This document shows positions 37,529 through 45,225 of a DNA stretch of 64,000 nt, piece by piece. The position numbers were made by a program, and so were the translations under genes. The notes beneath the pieces are model-generated. The model worked only from the letters and a program-made list of their open reading frames with translations. It did not search any database and was not told the origin of the DNA. Each line of letters opens with the position of its first letter. Position 1 is the first letter of the stretch. The DNA comes from VRUE01 sp963727465 (GTDB taxonomy: Bacteria > Actinomycetota > Thermoleophilia > Solirubrobacterales > 70-9). Location: the NCBI GenBank assembly GCA_963727465.1, contig CAVSGL010000012.1:418295-482294 (forward strand), written 5' to 3'.

Positions 37529-38395
37529 TTAGGCCGCGCCGCGAGCGACGCGGAAGCCGAGGTTGCCGGTCGAGGCGTCCGCGCTGTTGGAGCTGCGCGC
37601 GTCGACCCGGTAGCGGTTGCAGTAGGAGGCGTGGCAGAGGTAGGAGCCGCCGCGCATGACCCGCGGCCCGTCCCCCTCTTCGCAGCAGGGGTCGACCCGC
37701 GGGCTCTCGGCGTAGTAGTTGCGGTCGAACTGGTCGGCGGTCCATTCCCAGACGTTGCCGGTGACGTTGTGGAGCCCGTAGCCGTTGGGGGGAAACGCGT
37801 CCGCGGGCGCCGTTCCCGCGTAGCCGTCGGCGCACGTGTTTTCATCGGGGAAGGTCCCCTGGAAGACGTTCATCCGGTGCTCGCCACCGGGCTCCAGCTC
37901 CTCGCCCCAGGGAAAGCGGCAGCCGGCGAGCCCGCCCCGGGCGGCGAACTCCCACTCGGCCTCGCTCGGCAGCCGCGTGCCGCTCCAGTCGCAGAACGCC
38001 GCCGCGTCGTTCCAGGAGACGTGGACGACGGGATGGTCGGCGCGCTCCCGCCAGTCGCTGCCCGGTCCCTCCGGGTGCGCCCAGTCGGCGCCCTCGACCA
38101 GCCGCCACCAGGGGGCGGCGGCGACCGCGCGGGTCGGGACGAAGTCGTCGGGCAGAAAGCCGGCGAAGACGAACGACGCGCCGCAGCGCTCCGCCTCGGT
38201 GCGATGGCCTGTGGCGGCGGCGAAGGCGGCGAACTGCTCGTTGGTCACCGCACAGCGCGAGATCGCGAACGGCGAGAGCTTCACCGCATGCGCCGGGCCC
38301 TCGCCGTCGACCATGTAGCCGTACTCGCCGTCGGTCCCCATCTCGAACTCGCCGCCCTCGAGCTCGACCGGATCGAGATCGATCGAGGCGGTCAC
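37529..38395 (-). CDS. Formylglycine-generating enzyme (SUMF1/FGE family)
   Basis: FGE oxidises the sulfatase active-site Cys to formylglycine. The 288-residue protein has MGTDGEYGYMVDGEGPAHAV, HVSWNDAAAFCDWSGTRLPS, EAEWEFAARGG and NVWEWTADQF. The catalytic segment GGSYLCHASYCNRYRVDAR holds two Cys (about 254 and 259) with the spacing of true FGE, which sets it apart from EgtB-like relatives. It lies 72 nt upstream of the sulfatase gene in the same direction, a natural enzyme-activator pair. Confidence 0.93.
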   Translation of the reverse strand: MTASIDLDPVELEGGEFEMGTDGEYGYMVDGEGPAHAVKLSPFAISRCAVTNEQFAAFAAATGHRTEAERCGASFVFAGFLPDDFVPTRAVAAAPWWRLVEGADWAHPEGPGSDWRERADHPVVHVSWNDAAAFCDWSGTRLPSEAEWEFAARGGLAGCRFPWGEELEPGGEHRMNVFQGTFPDENTCADGYAGTAPADAFPPNGYGLHNVTGNVWEWTADQFDRNYYAESPRVDPCCEEGDGPRVMRGGSYLCHASYCNRYRVDARSSNSADASTGNLGFRVARGAA

Positions 38396-38404
38396 GCGGC
38401 GCGG

Positions 38405-39985
38405 CTAGAGGTCGACCGAACGGCCGACCGCGAAGCCGTCGAGCTCGAGGATCTTGGCGATCGTCTCGGCGCGCACGGGCGCGTCGGTGGTCAGCGCCAT
38501 CACCGCCTCCTCGCCACCGGGCTCGGCGCCGACGGCGGCGGAGATGATGTTGACCCCCTCCTCGCCGAAGCAGGACCCGACCCGGCCGATCATCCCCGGC
38601 CGGTCGGCGTAGCGGAAGACCGCGAGGTGGTCGGCGAAGGGCAGGTAGAAGCTCTCGCCCCAGACCGAGACCAGGTAGGGCTCGTTGCGCGGTCCGACGC
38701 CGGTCCCCGCGACCTCGACCGCGTGCTCGCCGGCGCCGAGGCGGACCGCGATCAGCTCGGTGAAGTCCTCGGAGGCGCTCTCCTTGCTTTCGACCAGGTC
38801 GATCCCCCGCTCCTCGGCCATCTGCGGCGCGTTGACCAGATTGACCTGCTCCTCGGTGTTGCCGGAGAGGATGCCGACGAGGACGGCGATCCCGAGCAGG
38901 CGCGTGTCGTGGGCGGCGATGCGGCCGCGGAACTCGACCGTGACGCCGTCGACCGAGCCGTCGCCGAGCCCCTGCGCGAGGTGGCCGAGCTTTTCGCAGA
39001 GCGGCACGAACGGAGCCAGCGCCTCCATTTCCTCGGGGCGCACGGCGGCGATGTTGACCGCGTTGGTGACGACGCCGCCGCTGAGCGCGGCGATCACCTG
39101 CTCTGCGGTGACGACGCCGGCGCGGTCCTGGGCCTCCGCGGTCGAGGCGCCGAGGTGCGGGGTGGCGACCACATCGTCGCGGCCGAAGAGCGGGTGCTCG
39201 GTGAAGGGCTCCGAGGGAAAGACGTCGAGGGCGGCGCCGGCCAGCTTGCCCGACTCGAGCCCGGCGAGGACGGCGTCGAGGTCAACCAGCTCGCCGCGGG
39301 CGCAGTTGACCACCCGCGCTCCGTCCTTCATCGCGGCGATCGCCTCGGCGTCGATCAGGTCGATCGTGTCCGGGGTCTTGGGCACGTGCAGGGTGACGAT
39401 GTCGGCCTTCCCGAGCAGGTCCTCGAGCTCCTCGGCGCCCTCGACGCCGAGCTCGCGGAAGCGCTCGGCGGAGACGAACTTGTCGAAGCCGACCACGTCC
39501 ATCTCGAAGCCCTGCGCCCGCTTGGCGACGAGCTGGCCGATGCGGCCGAAGCCGATCACGCCGAGGGTCTTGCCGTAGAGCTCGGCGCCCTTGAACTTGG
39601 GCCGCTCCCAGGCGCCGCCGGTCAACGAGGCGTGGGCGCGCGGCACGTTGCGGCAGAGCGCGAGCATCAGCGCCAGCGTGTGCTCGGCGGCGGCGACGGA
39701 GTTCGATTCCGGCGCGTTGGCGACGACGATCCCGCGCCGCGTCGCCGCCGGGATGTCGACGTTGTCGACGCCGGTGCCGGCGCGGCCGATCACCTTCAGC
39801 TTCGCGGCGCGCTCGATCAGCTCCGGGGTGACCTGGGTGGCGGAGCGCACGAGCAGCGCGTCGTAGTCGCCGATCGCCGCGCTCAGCTCCTGCTCGGACA
39901 TCTCCAGGCCGAGGTCGACGTCGAAGCTCTCGCGCAGCAGCTCGACCCCGGAGTCGGCGATCTTCTCGCGGACGAGGACCTTCAC
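38405..39985 (-). CDS. serA: D-3-phosphoglycerate dehydrogenase (long form with ACT domain)
   Basis: SerA starts serine synthesis. The 526-residue protein has RAGTGVDNVDIPAATRRGIV, the NAD site GVIGFGRIGQLVAKRAQGFE, and NCARGELVDLDAVLAGLESG, with HLGAST near the catalytic His. The extended C-terminal part carries the intervening domain and an ACT domain (RPGMIGRVGSCFGEEGVNII), the usual site of serine inhibition. It starts at a GTG (39983-39985) overlapping the serC stop. The two frames are continuous, so a joined frame exists, but the GTGA overlap and family lengths show two genes. Confidence 0.95.
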   Translation of the reverse strand: MKVLVREKIADSGVELLRESFDVDLGLEMSEQELSAAIGDYDALLVRSATQVTPELIERAAKLKVIGRAGTGVDNVDIPAATRRGIVVANAPESNSVAAAEHTLALMLALCRNVPRAHASLTGGAWERPKFKGAELYGKTLGVIGFGRIGQLVAKRAQGFEMDVVGFDKFVSAERFRELGVEGAEELEDLLGKADIVTLHVPKTPDTIDLIDAEAIAAMKDGARVVNCARGELVDLDAVLAGLESGKLAGAALDVFPSEPFTEHPLFGRDDVVATPHLGASTAEAQDRAGVVTAEQVIAALSGGVVTNAVNIAAVRPEEMEALAPFVPLCEKLGHLAQGLGDGSVDGVTVEFRGRIAAHDTRLLGIAVLVGILSGNTEEQVNLVNAPQMAEERGIDLVESKESASEDFTELIAVRLGAGEHAVEVAGTGVGPRNEPYLVSVWGESFYLPFADHLAVFRYADRPGMIGRVGSCFGEEGVNIISAAVGAEPGGEEAVMALTTDAPVRAETIAKILELDGFAVGRSVDL

Positions 39986-41121
39986 CGCGTGACCTCGGGG
40001 TCGTTCTCGATCGTCCAGTCGATGCAGGCCGTCAGCGCCTCGACGTCGGCCGGGTCGACGGCGGGGAACATGCCGACGCGCAGCTGGTTGCGGCCCAGCT
40101 TGCGGTAGGGCTCGACGTCGACGATGCCGTTGGCGCGCAGGGTGGCGGCCAGCGCCGCGGCGTCGATCCGCTCGGCGAAGTCGATCGTGCCGACGACGAG
40201 CGAGCGCTTCGCCGGGTCGGCGACGAAGGGCGTGGCGAAATCGGCCGCCTCGGCCCAGCCGTAGAGGTGGCCCGAGGAGGCGCCGGTGCGCTGCACGCAC
40301 CAGTCCAGCCCGCCGTTGGCGAGCATCCACTCGACCTGCTCGGCGAGCAGGATCAGGGTCGCCAGCGCGGGCGTGTTGTAGGTCTGGTTCTTGCGCGAGT
40401 TCTCCACCGCCGTCTCCAGCGAGAGGAAGGCCGGCTGCCAGCGGTCGGTCGCTCCGTCGAGCTGCGCGATCCGCTCGATCGCGGCCGGGCTGAGCGCCGC
40501 CAGCCAGAGCCCGCCGTCGGAGCCGAGGGCCTTCTGCGGGGCGAAGTAGTAGGCGTCCGCCTGGCTCGCGTCGAGCGGCAGCCCGCCGGCTCCCGAGGTG
40601 GCGTCGATCAGCACCAGCGCCTCGCCGGCGCCCGCGGGGCGGCGGACGTCGACCATCACTCCGGTCGAGGTCTCGTTGTGCGCCCAGGCGATCACGTCGG
40701 CGGCCGGGTCGGCGACGGGCGCCGGCGCGTCTCCGGGCGCGGCCTCGACCAGGATCGGGTCGCCGAGGAAGGGCGCCGCGGCCGTCGCCTTGGCGAACTT
40801 CTGCGAGAACTCGCCGAAGGTCAGGTGCAGCGCCCGCTCGCGCACCAGCCAGCCGGCGGCCGCCTCCCAGAAGGCGGTCGTGCCGCCGTTGCCGAGGGCG
40901 ATCTCGTGGCCGTCGGGCAGGCCGAGCAGCTCGGCGAGGCCGTCGCGCACGCGGCCGACCAGGTCGCGGACCGGCGCCTGGCGGTGCGAGGTGCCCATCA
41001 GGCCGGCCTGCTCGGCGAGCGTCGCGAGCGCCTCCGGGCGGACCTTCGACGGCCCGCAGCCGAAGCGGCCGTCGGCGGGCTTCAGCTCCGCCGGAATCTG
41101 CACTGAGGTCGAGGTGGCCAT
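39982..41121 (-). CDS. serC: Phosphoserine aminotransferase
   Basis: SerC converts 3-phosphohydroxypyruvate to phosphoserine. The 379-residue PLP enzyme shows FGCGPSKVRPEALATLAEQA, MGTSHRQAPV, GNGGTTAFWEAAAG, and the PLP-lysine region ADAYYFAPQKALGSDGGLWL. It resembles the mycobacterial type of SerC. It is the first gene of a serC-serA operon and is divergent from the cupin gene. Confidence 0.94.
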   Translation of the reverse strand: MATSTSVQIPAELKPADGRFGCGPSKVRPEALATLAEQAGLMGTSHRQAPVRDLVGRVRDGLAELLGLPDGHEIALGNGGTTAFWEAAAGWLVRERALHLTFGEFSQKFAKATAAAPFLGDPILVEAAPGDAPAPVADPAADVIAWAHNETSTGVMVDVRRPAGAGEALVLIDATSGAGGLPLDASQADAYYFAPQKALGSDGGLWLAALSPAAIERIAQLDGATDRWQPAFLSLETAVENSRKNQTYNTPALATLILLAEQVEWMLANGGLDWCVQRTGASSGHLYGWAEAADFATPFVADPAKRSLVVGTIDFAERIDAAALAATLRANGIVDVEPYRKLGRNQLRVGMFPAVDPADVEALTACIDWTIENDPEVTR

Positions 41122-41159
41122 CGGCGGCCAAGGTTATTGACCCGCGCGGGTGGACCGAG

Positions 41160-41189
41160 TTGTCACGGGCCGCGGGGGTCGCGTACGAT
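41160..41189 (+). promoter_or_regulatory. Promoter of the cupin gene
   Basis: A -35 TTGTCA (41160-41165), an 18-nt spacer and a -10 TACGAT (41184-41189) lie before the ATG at 41197. Only 7 nt separate the -10 from the ATG, so the mRNA is probably leaderless. There is no ribosome-binding site, which agrees. Confidence 0.55.
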
Positions 41190-41196
41190 CCGGGCG

Positions 41197-41631
41197 ATGG
41201 CCGAGACGGGGGAACAGGGCGCGACCGAGGGCGACGGCTACGCCGTCTCCAACCTCGCCGACCTCGGCGAGGGCTACGGCTTCCGCAAGATCCGCAAGGG
41301 CCTCGGGGTGACCGCGTTCGGCGTCAACGCGATCGTCATCCCTCCCTCGTATGAGACCGGCCGCCACCTGCACGAGGAGCAGGAGGAGCTCTACTTCCTG
41401 CACCGCGGCAAGATCGCGATCGAGTTCGGCGACGGCCAGGTCTTCGAGCTGGAGCCCGGCGGCGTCGCCCGCGTCGACGCCGCGACGATCCGCAAGATCC
41501 GCAACCTCAGCGACTCCGAGGATGCCGTCTACGTCGTCGTCGGCGGCAAGAACGGCTACGTCGGCCGCGACGGCAAACTTCCCCCCGGCGAGGAGTCCCG
41601 CTTCGGCGGCGACGGCCCTCCGGGCGCGTAG
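41197..41631 (+). CDS. Single-domain cupin protein
   Basis: The 144-residue protein has the two cupin motifs: GRHLHEEQEELYFLHRGKIA (metal His/Glu ligands) and FELEPGGVARVDAATIRKIR, though the last metal His is replaced. It is likely a small beta-barrel binding protein or isomerase. The function cannot be told. It ends just before the severed tail of the toxin gene. Confidence 0.82.
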   Translation: MAETGEQGATEGDGYAVSNLADLGEGYGFRKIRKGLGVTAFGVNAIVIPPSYETGRHLHEEQEELYFLHRGKIAIEFGDGQVFELEPGGVARVDAATIRKIRNLSDSEDAVYVVVGGKNGYVGRDGKLPPGEESRFGGDGPPGA

Positions 41632-41646
41632 CGTCGCCAATCACGC

Positions 41647-41719
41647 TCAGACGCTGAGATCAGCCTGAACGAAATCGTCAACGGATGCGAACGGGGCGGG
41701 ATCGGCCGCAACTGTGGCC
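41647..41719 (-). pseudogene. Severed 3' end of the HigB-like toxin gene
   Basis: Removing the IS (41726-42766) and one target copy joins this segment in frame to the toxin gene. The restored tail would read ATVAADPAPFASVDDFVQAD then LSV and end at a TGA (41647-41649). The restored toxin would be about 140 residues from the start at 43116. This shows directly where the IS entered. Confidence 0.85.
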
Positions 41720-41725
41720 GCTAGA
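41720..41725. repeat. Target-site duplication GCTAGA, left copy
   Basis: GCTAGA here is repeated exactly at 42767-42772 on the other side of the IS. It fits the NCTAGN target consensus known for Bordetella IS481. Confidence 0.9.
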
Positions 41726-42683
41726 TGTAAGACCCGACCAGGTTGTTCCGCTTCAGCTCGCCGAGGCGAGTTCCGGGCGGCTTGTGGCTGAGGGAGCCGT
41801 GTGGTCTGCGCCAGTTATAGAACTCCAGCCAGCCGGGTAGCGCCGCGGTGCGCTCGGCCGAGGAGCGATAGATCGCCCCGTAGGCCCAGCCGCCGAGCAT
41901 CGTGCGGATGAAGCGCTCGGCCTTGCCGTTGGTGCGCGGCCGGTAGGGGCGGGTGCGGATATGGCGGATCTTCAGAGCCCGGCAGGCGATGGCGTGGATC
42001 GTCGAGCGGTAAGCGCCGCCGTTGTCGGTCATCAGGCGCTCGACCTTGATCCCGTGGCGGCGGTAGAAGGCCACCGCCCGGCGCAGGAAGCCGACGCACG
42101 TTCTCGCCTTTTCGTCGGGGAGAACCTCGACGTAGGCGAGGCGAGTGGCGTCGTCGACGCAGACGTGGACGAACTCCCAGCCCGCGCCGCGAGAGCGAGT
42201 GCCCTGGCGAGTGCCCCGGACCCGGTGCCCGGGGCCGTTCTTCCCGATTCGGCCGAGCTTCTTGATGTCGATGTGGATCAGCTCTCCGGGCCTGGAGCGT
42301 TCATAGCGGTTGGGCGGCTCGGGAGGCCCCAGCCGGGAGAGCTTGCCGAGGCCGATGTCGGCCAGGATCCCCGAGACCGTGGAGAGCGCCATCCCCAGGC
42401 ACTCGGCGATCTCCGCACCGGTCATCCGCAGCCTGCGCAGCGCCGCGATCGCCTCGATGCGGCGCTCGGAGGTGCGGTTGGCGACTGTCTTCGGAGCCGA
42501 GCTGCGATCGAGCAGGCCGGCCTCGCCCTCGGCGCGGTAGCGGGCGATCCACTTCGAGCAGGTGCGCTCGCTGACTCCGGCGGCCTCGGCCGCCTCCGTC
42601 AGCGACCACCCCTGCTCGATGACGCGCCCGACCATCGTGAGCCTCCCCTTCGGACCGAAGGGGGCATTAGCGTGAATCTTCAT
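41721..42683 (-). CDS. IS481-family transposase
   Basis: The 320-residue DDE transposase has an N-terminal HTH (MVGRVIEQGWSLTEAAEAAG then VSERTCSKWIARYRAEG) and a second HTH near residue 85. The rve core has catalytic Asp in ELIHIDIKKLGRIG, Asp in MTDNGGAYRS and Glu in NGKAERFIRTML. The start at 42681-42683 follows an AAGGAG site (alternative ATG 9 nt upstream). The stop TAG (41721-41723) is not part of the element: it is supplied by the CTAG target sequence. The frame is intact, so the element may be active. Confidence 0.93.
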   Translation of the reverse strand: MKIHANAPFGPKGRLTMVGRVIEQGWSLTEAAEAAGVSERTCSKWIARYRAEGEAGLLDRSSAPKTVANRTSERRIEAIAALRRLRMTGAEIAECLGMALSTVSGILADIGLGKLSRLGPPEPPNRYERSRPGELIHIDIKKLGRIGKNGPGHRVRGTRQGTRSRGAGWEFVHVCVDDATRLAYVEVLPDEKARTCVGFLRRAVAFYRRHGIKVERLMTDNGGAYRSTIHAIACRALKIRHIRTRPYRPRTNGKAERFIRTMLGGWAYGAIYRSSAERTAALPGWLEFYNWRRPHGSLSHKPPGTRLGELKRNNLVGSYI

Positions 42684-42766
42684 CCGGGTCATCTCCTTGG
42701 TGCTGGGTGGGTAGACACCCCCAGCCTCCAAGGAGACCCGGATGAACAACGTGGTCAGGAACTACA
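41726..42766. mobile_element. IS481-family insertion sequence, 1041 bp, complete
   Basis: The 23-bp terminal inverted repeats begin with TGTA. The left end is TGTAAGACCCGACCAGGTTG then TTC (41726-41748); the right end read inward is TGTAGTTCCTGACCACGTTG then TTC (42766-42744), matching at 18 of 23 positions. A perfect 6-bp direct repeat GCTAGA flanks the element. One intact transposase gene fills it. It has inserted into a HigB-like toxin gene. Confidence 0.93.
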
Positions 42767-43116
42767 GCTAGAGACTTCACTGCCTTGTACTCCCGCTCCG
42801 ACAGTGCCGTCTTGTTCGGCTTCTTGCGTCCATCGATGATCACCACACGCCGCTCTTTACGTTGCCAGAGGACAAACAGGCGGTACAGCGTTTCTCCCTG
42901 CTTATCCCGCACCTCGTGGAGGTCGGCCAGTTCGCCCTTCATCGGGCAGTGGCTATGCCTATCGGCCCATTGATCTGGCCCAACCGTGCGGACCGCCTCC
43001 AGGATCCCCAAGAGCTGTCTACGGACGTTGACGGGCAAGGACTTGAGGAAGCGGTACGCAGGAATCGCGGCCGGCTTCTCGGTGCGGTCCATGAGCCACT
43101 CGACCTCCCATTGCAT
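42667..43116 (-). CDS. HigB/RelE-like (Gp49 family) toxin with IS-derived C-terminal tail
   Basis: The toxin core begins MQWEVEWLMDRTEKPAAIPA and contains LKSLPVNVRRQLLGILEAVR, HEVRDKQGETLYRLFVLWQR and VVIIDGRKKPNKTALSEREY, as in HigB/Gp49-like mRNA interferases. After residue 116 or 117 the frame enters the IS and picks up about 32 foreign residues (VVPDHVVHPGLLGGWGCLPT then 12 more). The core is complete, so activity may persist. An upstream ATG at 43149 is an alternative start. It is divergent from the antitoxin, unlike usual higBA operons. Confidence 0.85.
   Translation of the reverse strand: MQWEVEWLMDRTEKPAAIPAYRFLKSLPVNVRRQLLGILEAVRTVGPDQWADRHSHCPMKGELADLHEVRDKQGETLYRLFVLWQRKERRVVIIDGRKKPNKTALSEREYKAVKSLAVVPDHVVHPGLLGGWGCLPTQHQGDDPDEDSR
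42681..42744. repeat. Large inverted repeat covering the transposase start and Shine-Dalgarno
   Basis: CATCCGGGTC..CTCCTTGG.GCTGGG from 42681 pairs with CCCAGC..CCAAGGAG.ACCCGGATG ending at 42744. In mRNA starting outside the IS, the AAGGAG site and ATG of the transposase would be locked in this hairpin. Similar protective hairpins are known in IS10 and other elements. Function here is inferred. Confidence 0.65.
42767..42772. repeat. Target-site duplication GCTAGA, right copy
   Basis: This is the second exact copy of the 6-bp target (see 41720-41725). It lies inside the toxin reading frame. Confidence 0.9.
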
Positions 43117-43165
43117 TCGCGCAGCGTATTGACTGCACAAGACAGACATGCCATGATCTGAGGAC

Positions 43166-43196
43166 TGTTGCATGAATGCAACAGCAGCGCTATTCT
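43166..43196 (+). promoter_or_regulatory. Antitoxin promoter with palindromic operator
   Basis: TGTTGCAT-GA-ATGCAACA (43166-43183) is a perfect 18-bp palindrome. It contains the -35 TTGCAT (43168-43173); a 17-nt spacer leads to the -10 TATTCT (43191-43196). The antitoxin ATG at 43203 is 6 nt past the -10, so the transcript is probably leaderless. On the other strand the same palindrome gives TTGCAT, 17 nt and GATCAT (43153-43158) for the toxin. The antitoxin HTH protein is the likely ligand. Confidence 0.7.
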
Positions 43197-43202
43197 CTTC
43201 GC

Positions 43203-43523
43203 ATGGCAAAGGCTCAGACCCCCCATGAGACCGCTCTCGCCTCGCTAATCCCAGATGACGAGAGGGCCGCTTACGACCGCCAAGTGGAGGCGCTCGTCGC
43301 GCGCAACAAGCTTCTTGCGACCTTGGAGTCCGTCCGCGAGTCGGAGAAGCTTTCAAAGAAGGAGCTCGCGGCTCGCGCCGGTCTCGACGCCTCGAGCGTC
43401 CGGCGCATGCTCACGGCTGAGACCGCGAATCCGACCACCGAGAACGCCTTTCTCCTGTTGGGCGCGATGGGCATCAAGCTTGAGGCTGTTCTTCCGTCGG
43501 GCAGCCGCGTCGACATCGTCTGA
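43203..43523 (+). CDS. HigA-like XRE antitoxin
   Basis: The 106-residue protein has a helical N-terminal part (SLIPDDERAAYDRQVEALVA) and a C-terminal HTH_3 domain (KLSKKELAARAGLDASSVRR to TENAFLLLGAMGIKLEAVLP). It probably binds the palindrome at 43166-43183 and neutralises the divergent toxin. It begins directly after a strong promoter with no leader. The gene is intact although its partner carries the IS. Confidence 0.85.
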   Translation: MAKAQTPHETALASLIPDDERAAYDRQVEALVARNKLLATLESVRESEKLSKKELAARAGLDASSVRRMLTAETANPTTENAFLLLGAMGIKLEAVLPSGSRVDIV

Positions 43524-43546
43524 CCGACGGCGCTAACCGCCGGACC

Positions 43547-44173
43547 TCAGGCGGTGATCGGGATCACCTCGGGTTGGGTCGCGATCCGGTCCAACCAGGC
43601 GCGGACCGCAGGGTATGGATCGAGGTCGAAGCCGGCCTCGGGGGCGACGTGGGTGTAGGCGTAGAGGGCGATGTCGGCGATCGTGAAGCGCTCGGCGACG
43701 AGGTGCGTGCGCTCGGCGAGATGACGCTCCATCGCCTTCAGCGCGGCGCGGCCGGCGGTGCGCCTGGCCTCGACCTCCGGCTCAGGGGGCGATTCTTCGA
43801 GGATCGAAAGCCGGAAGCGGAGCACGGCGATCGCTGGCTCGTGCTTGTACTGCTCGAAGAACATCCACTGCAACGCCTGGGCGCGCTCGTAGGGCTCGTC
43901 GGGCAGGTAGGGCGTGCCGTCGGCGAAGTACCAGAGGATCGCGTTCGACTCGGCCAGCGGGCGGCCGTCCTCGAGCACCACGGTGGGCACGTTGAGCGAC
44001 GGGCTGAGCCCTCCCAGCACCTCGGTCCGGTCCGAGCGGTCGACGACGGACAGCTCGCGCCGCTCGAACTCGACGCCGAGCAGGGTGAGCAGCAGCCGCA
44101 CCTTGTAGCAGTTGCCCGAGACCGGGTTGTCGTACAGCAGTACCGGTGATCGCGGTCGAGCTTTTGATCGCAT
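43547..44173 (-). CDS. Glutathione S-transferase-like protein
   Basis: The 208-residue protein has an N-terminal thioredoxin-fold domain (VLLYDNPVSGNCYKVRLLLT, with NVPTVVLEDGRPLAESNAIL) and a C-terminal helical domain (RFTIADIALYAYTHVAPEAG). Actinobacteria usually lack glutathione, so the thiol used is uncertain. The start codon lies inside a 45-nt hairpin element (44151-44195), so the first seven residues (MRSKARP) come from that element. Confidence 0.85.
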   Translation of the reverse strand: MRSKARPRSPVLLYDNPVSGNCYKVRLLLTLLGVEFERRELSVVDRSDRTEVLGGLSPSLNVPTVVLEDGRPLAESNAILWYFADGTPYLPDEPYERAQALQWMFFEQYKHEPAIAVLRFRLSILEESPPEPEVEARRTAGRAALKAMERHLAERTHLVAERFTIADIALYAYTHVAPEAGFDLDPYPAVRAWLDRIATQPEVIPITA

Positions 44174-44195
44174 AGCGGCTAAAACCTCGACCGCG
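44151..44195. repeat. REP-like palindromic element, copy 1
   Basis: A 45-nt hairpin reads CGCGGTCGAG-C-TTTT .. AAAA-C-CTCGACCGCG around a CGCATAGCG centre. It matches 39 of 45 positions of the element at 51211-51255. It lies between ilvC and the GST gene and covers the GST start codon. It could act as a terminator after ilvC or be a mobile repeat. Confidence 0.65.
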
Positions 44196-44209
44196 GGTGG
44201 GAGGTCCGC

Positions 44210-45214
<1,005 letters not shown>

Positions 45215-45225
45215 GGCCGCTGAGG

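Noticed and set aside
36014..40108. Very long open frame (over 1300 codons) on the plus strand
   Set aside because: It is antisense to the sulfatase, FGE, serA and serC genes, all with clear motifs, and its translation is the Arg/Val/Asp/His-rich noise typical of high-GC antisense frames.
38405..41121. Fused SerC-SerA protein in one frame
   Set aside because: serA and serC are not translated in the same frame; the continuous frame ahead of serA is an antisense-like shadow of serC. The GTGA overlap and normal lengths show two genes.
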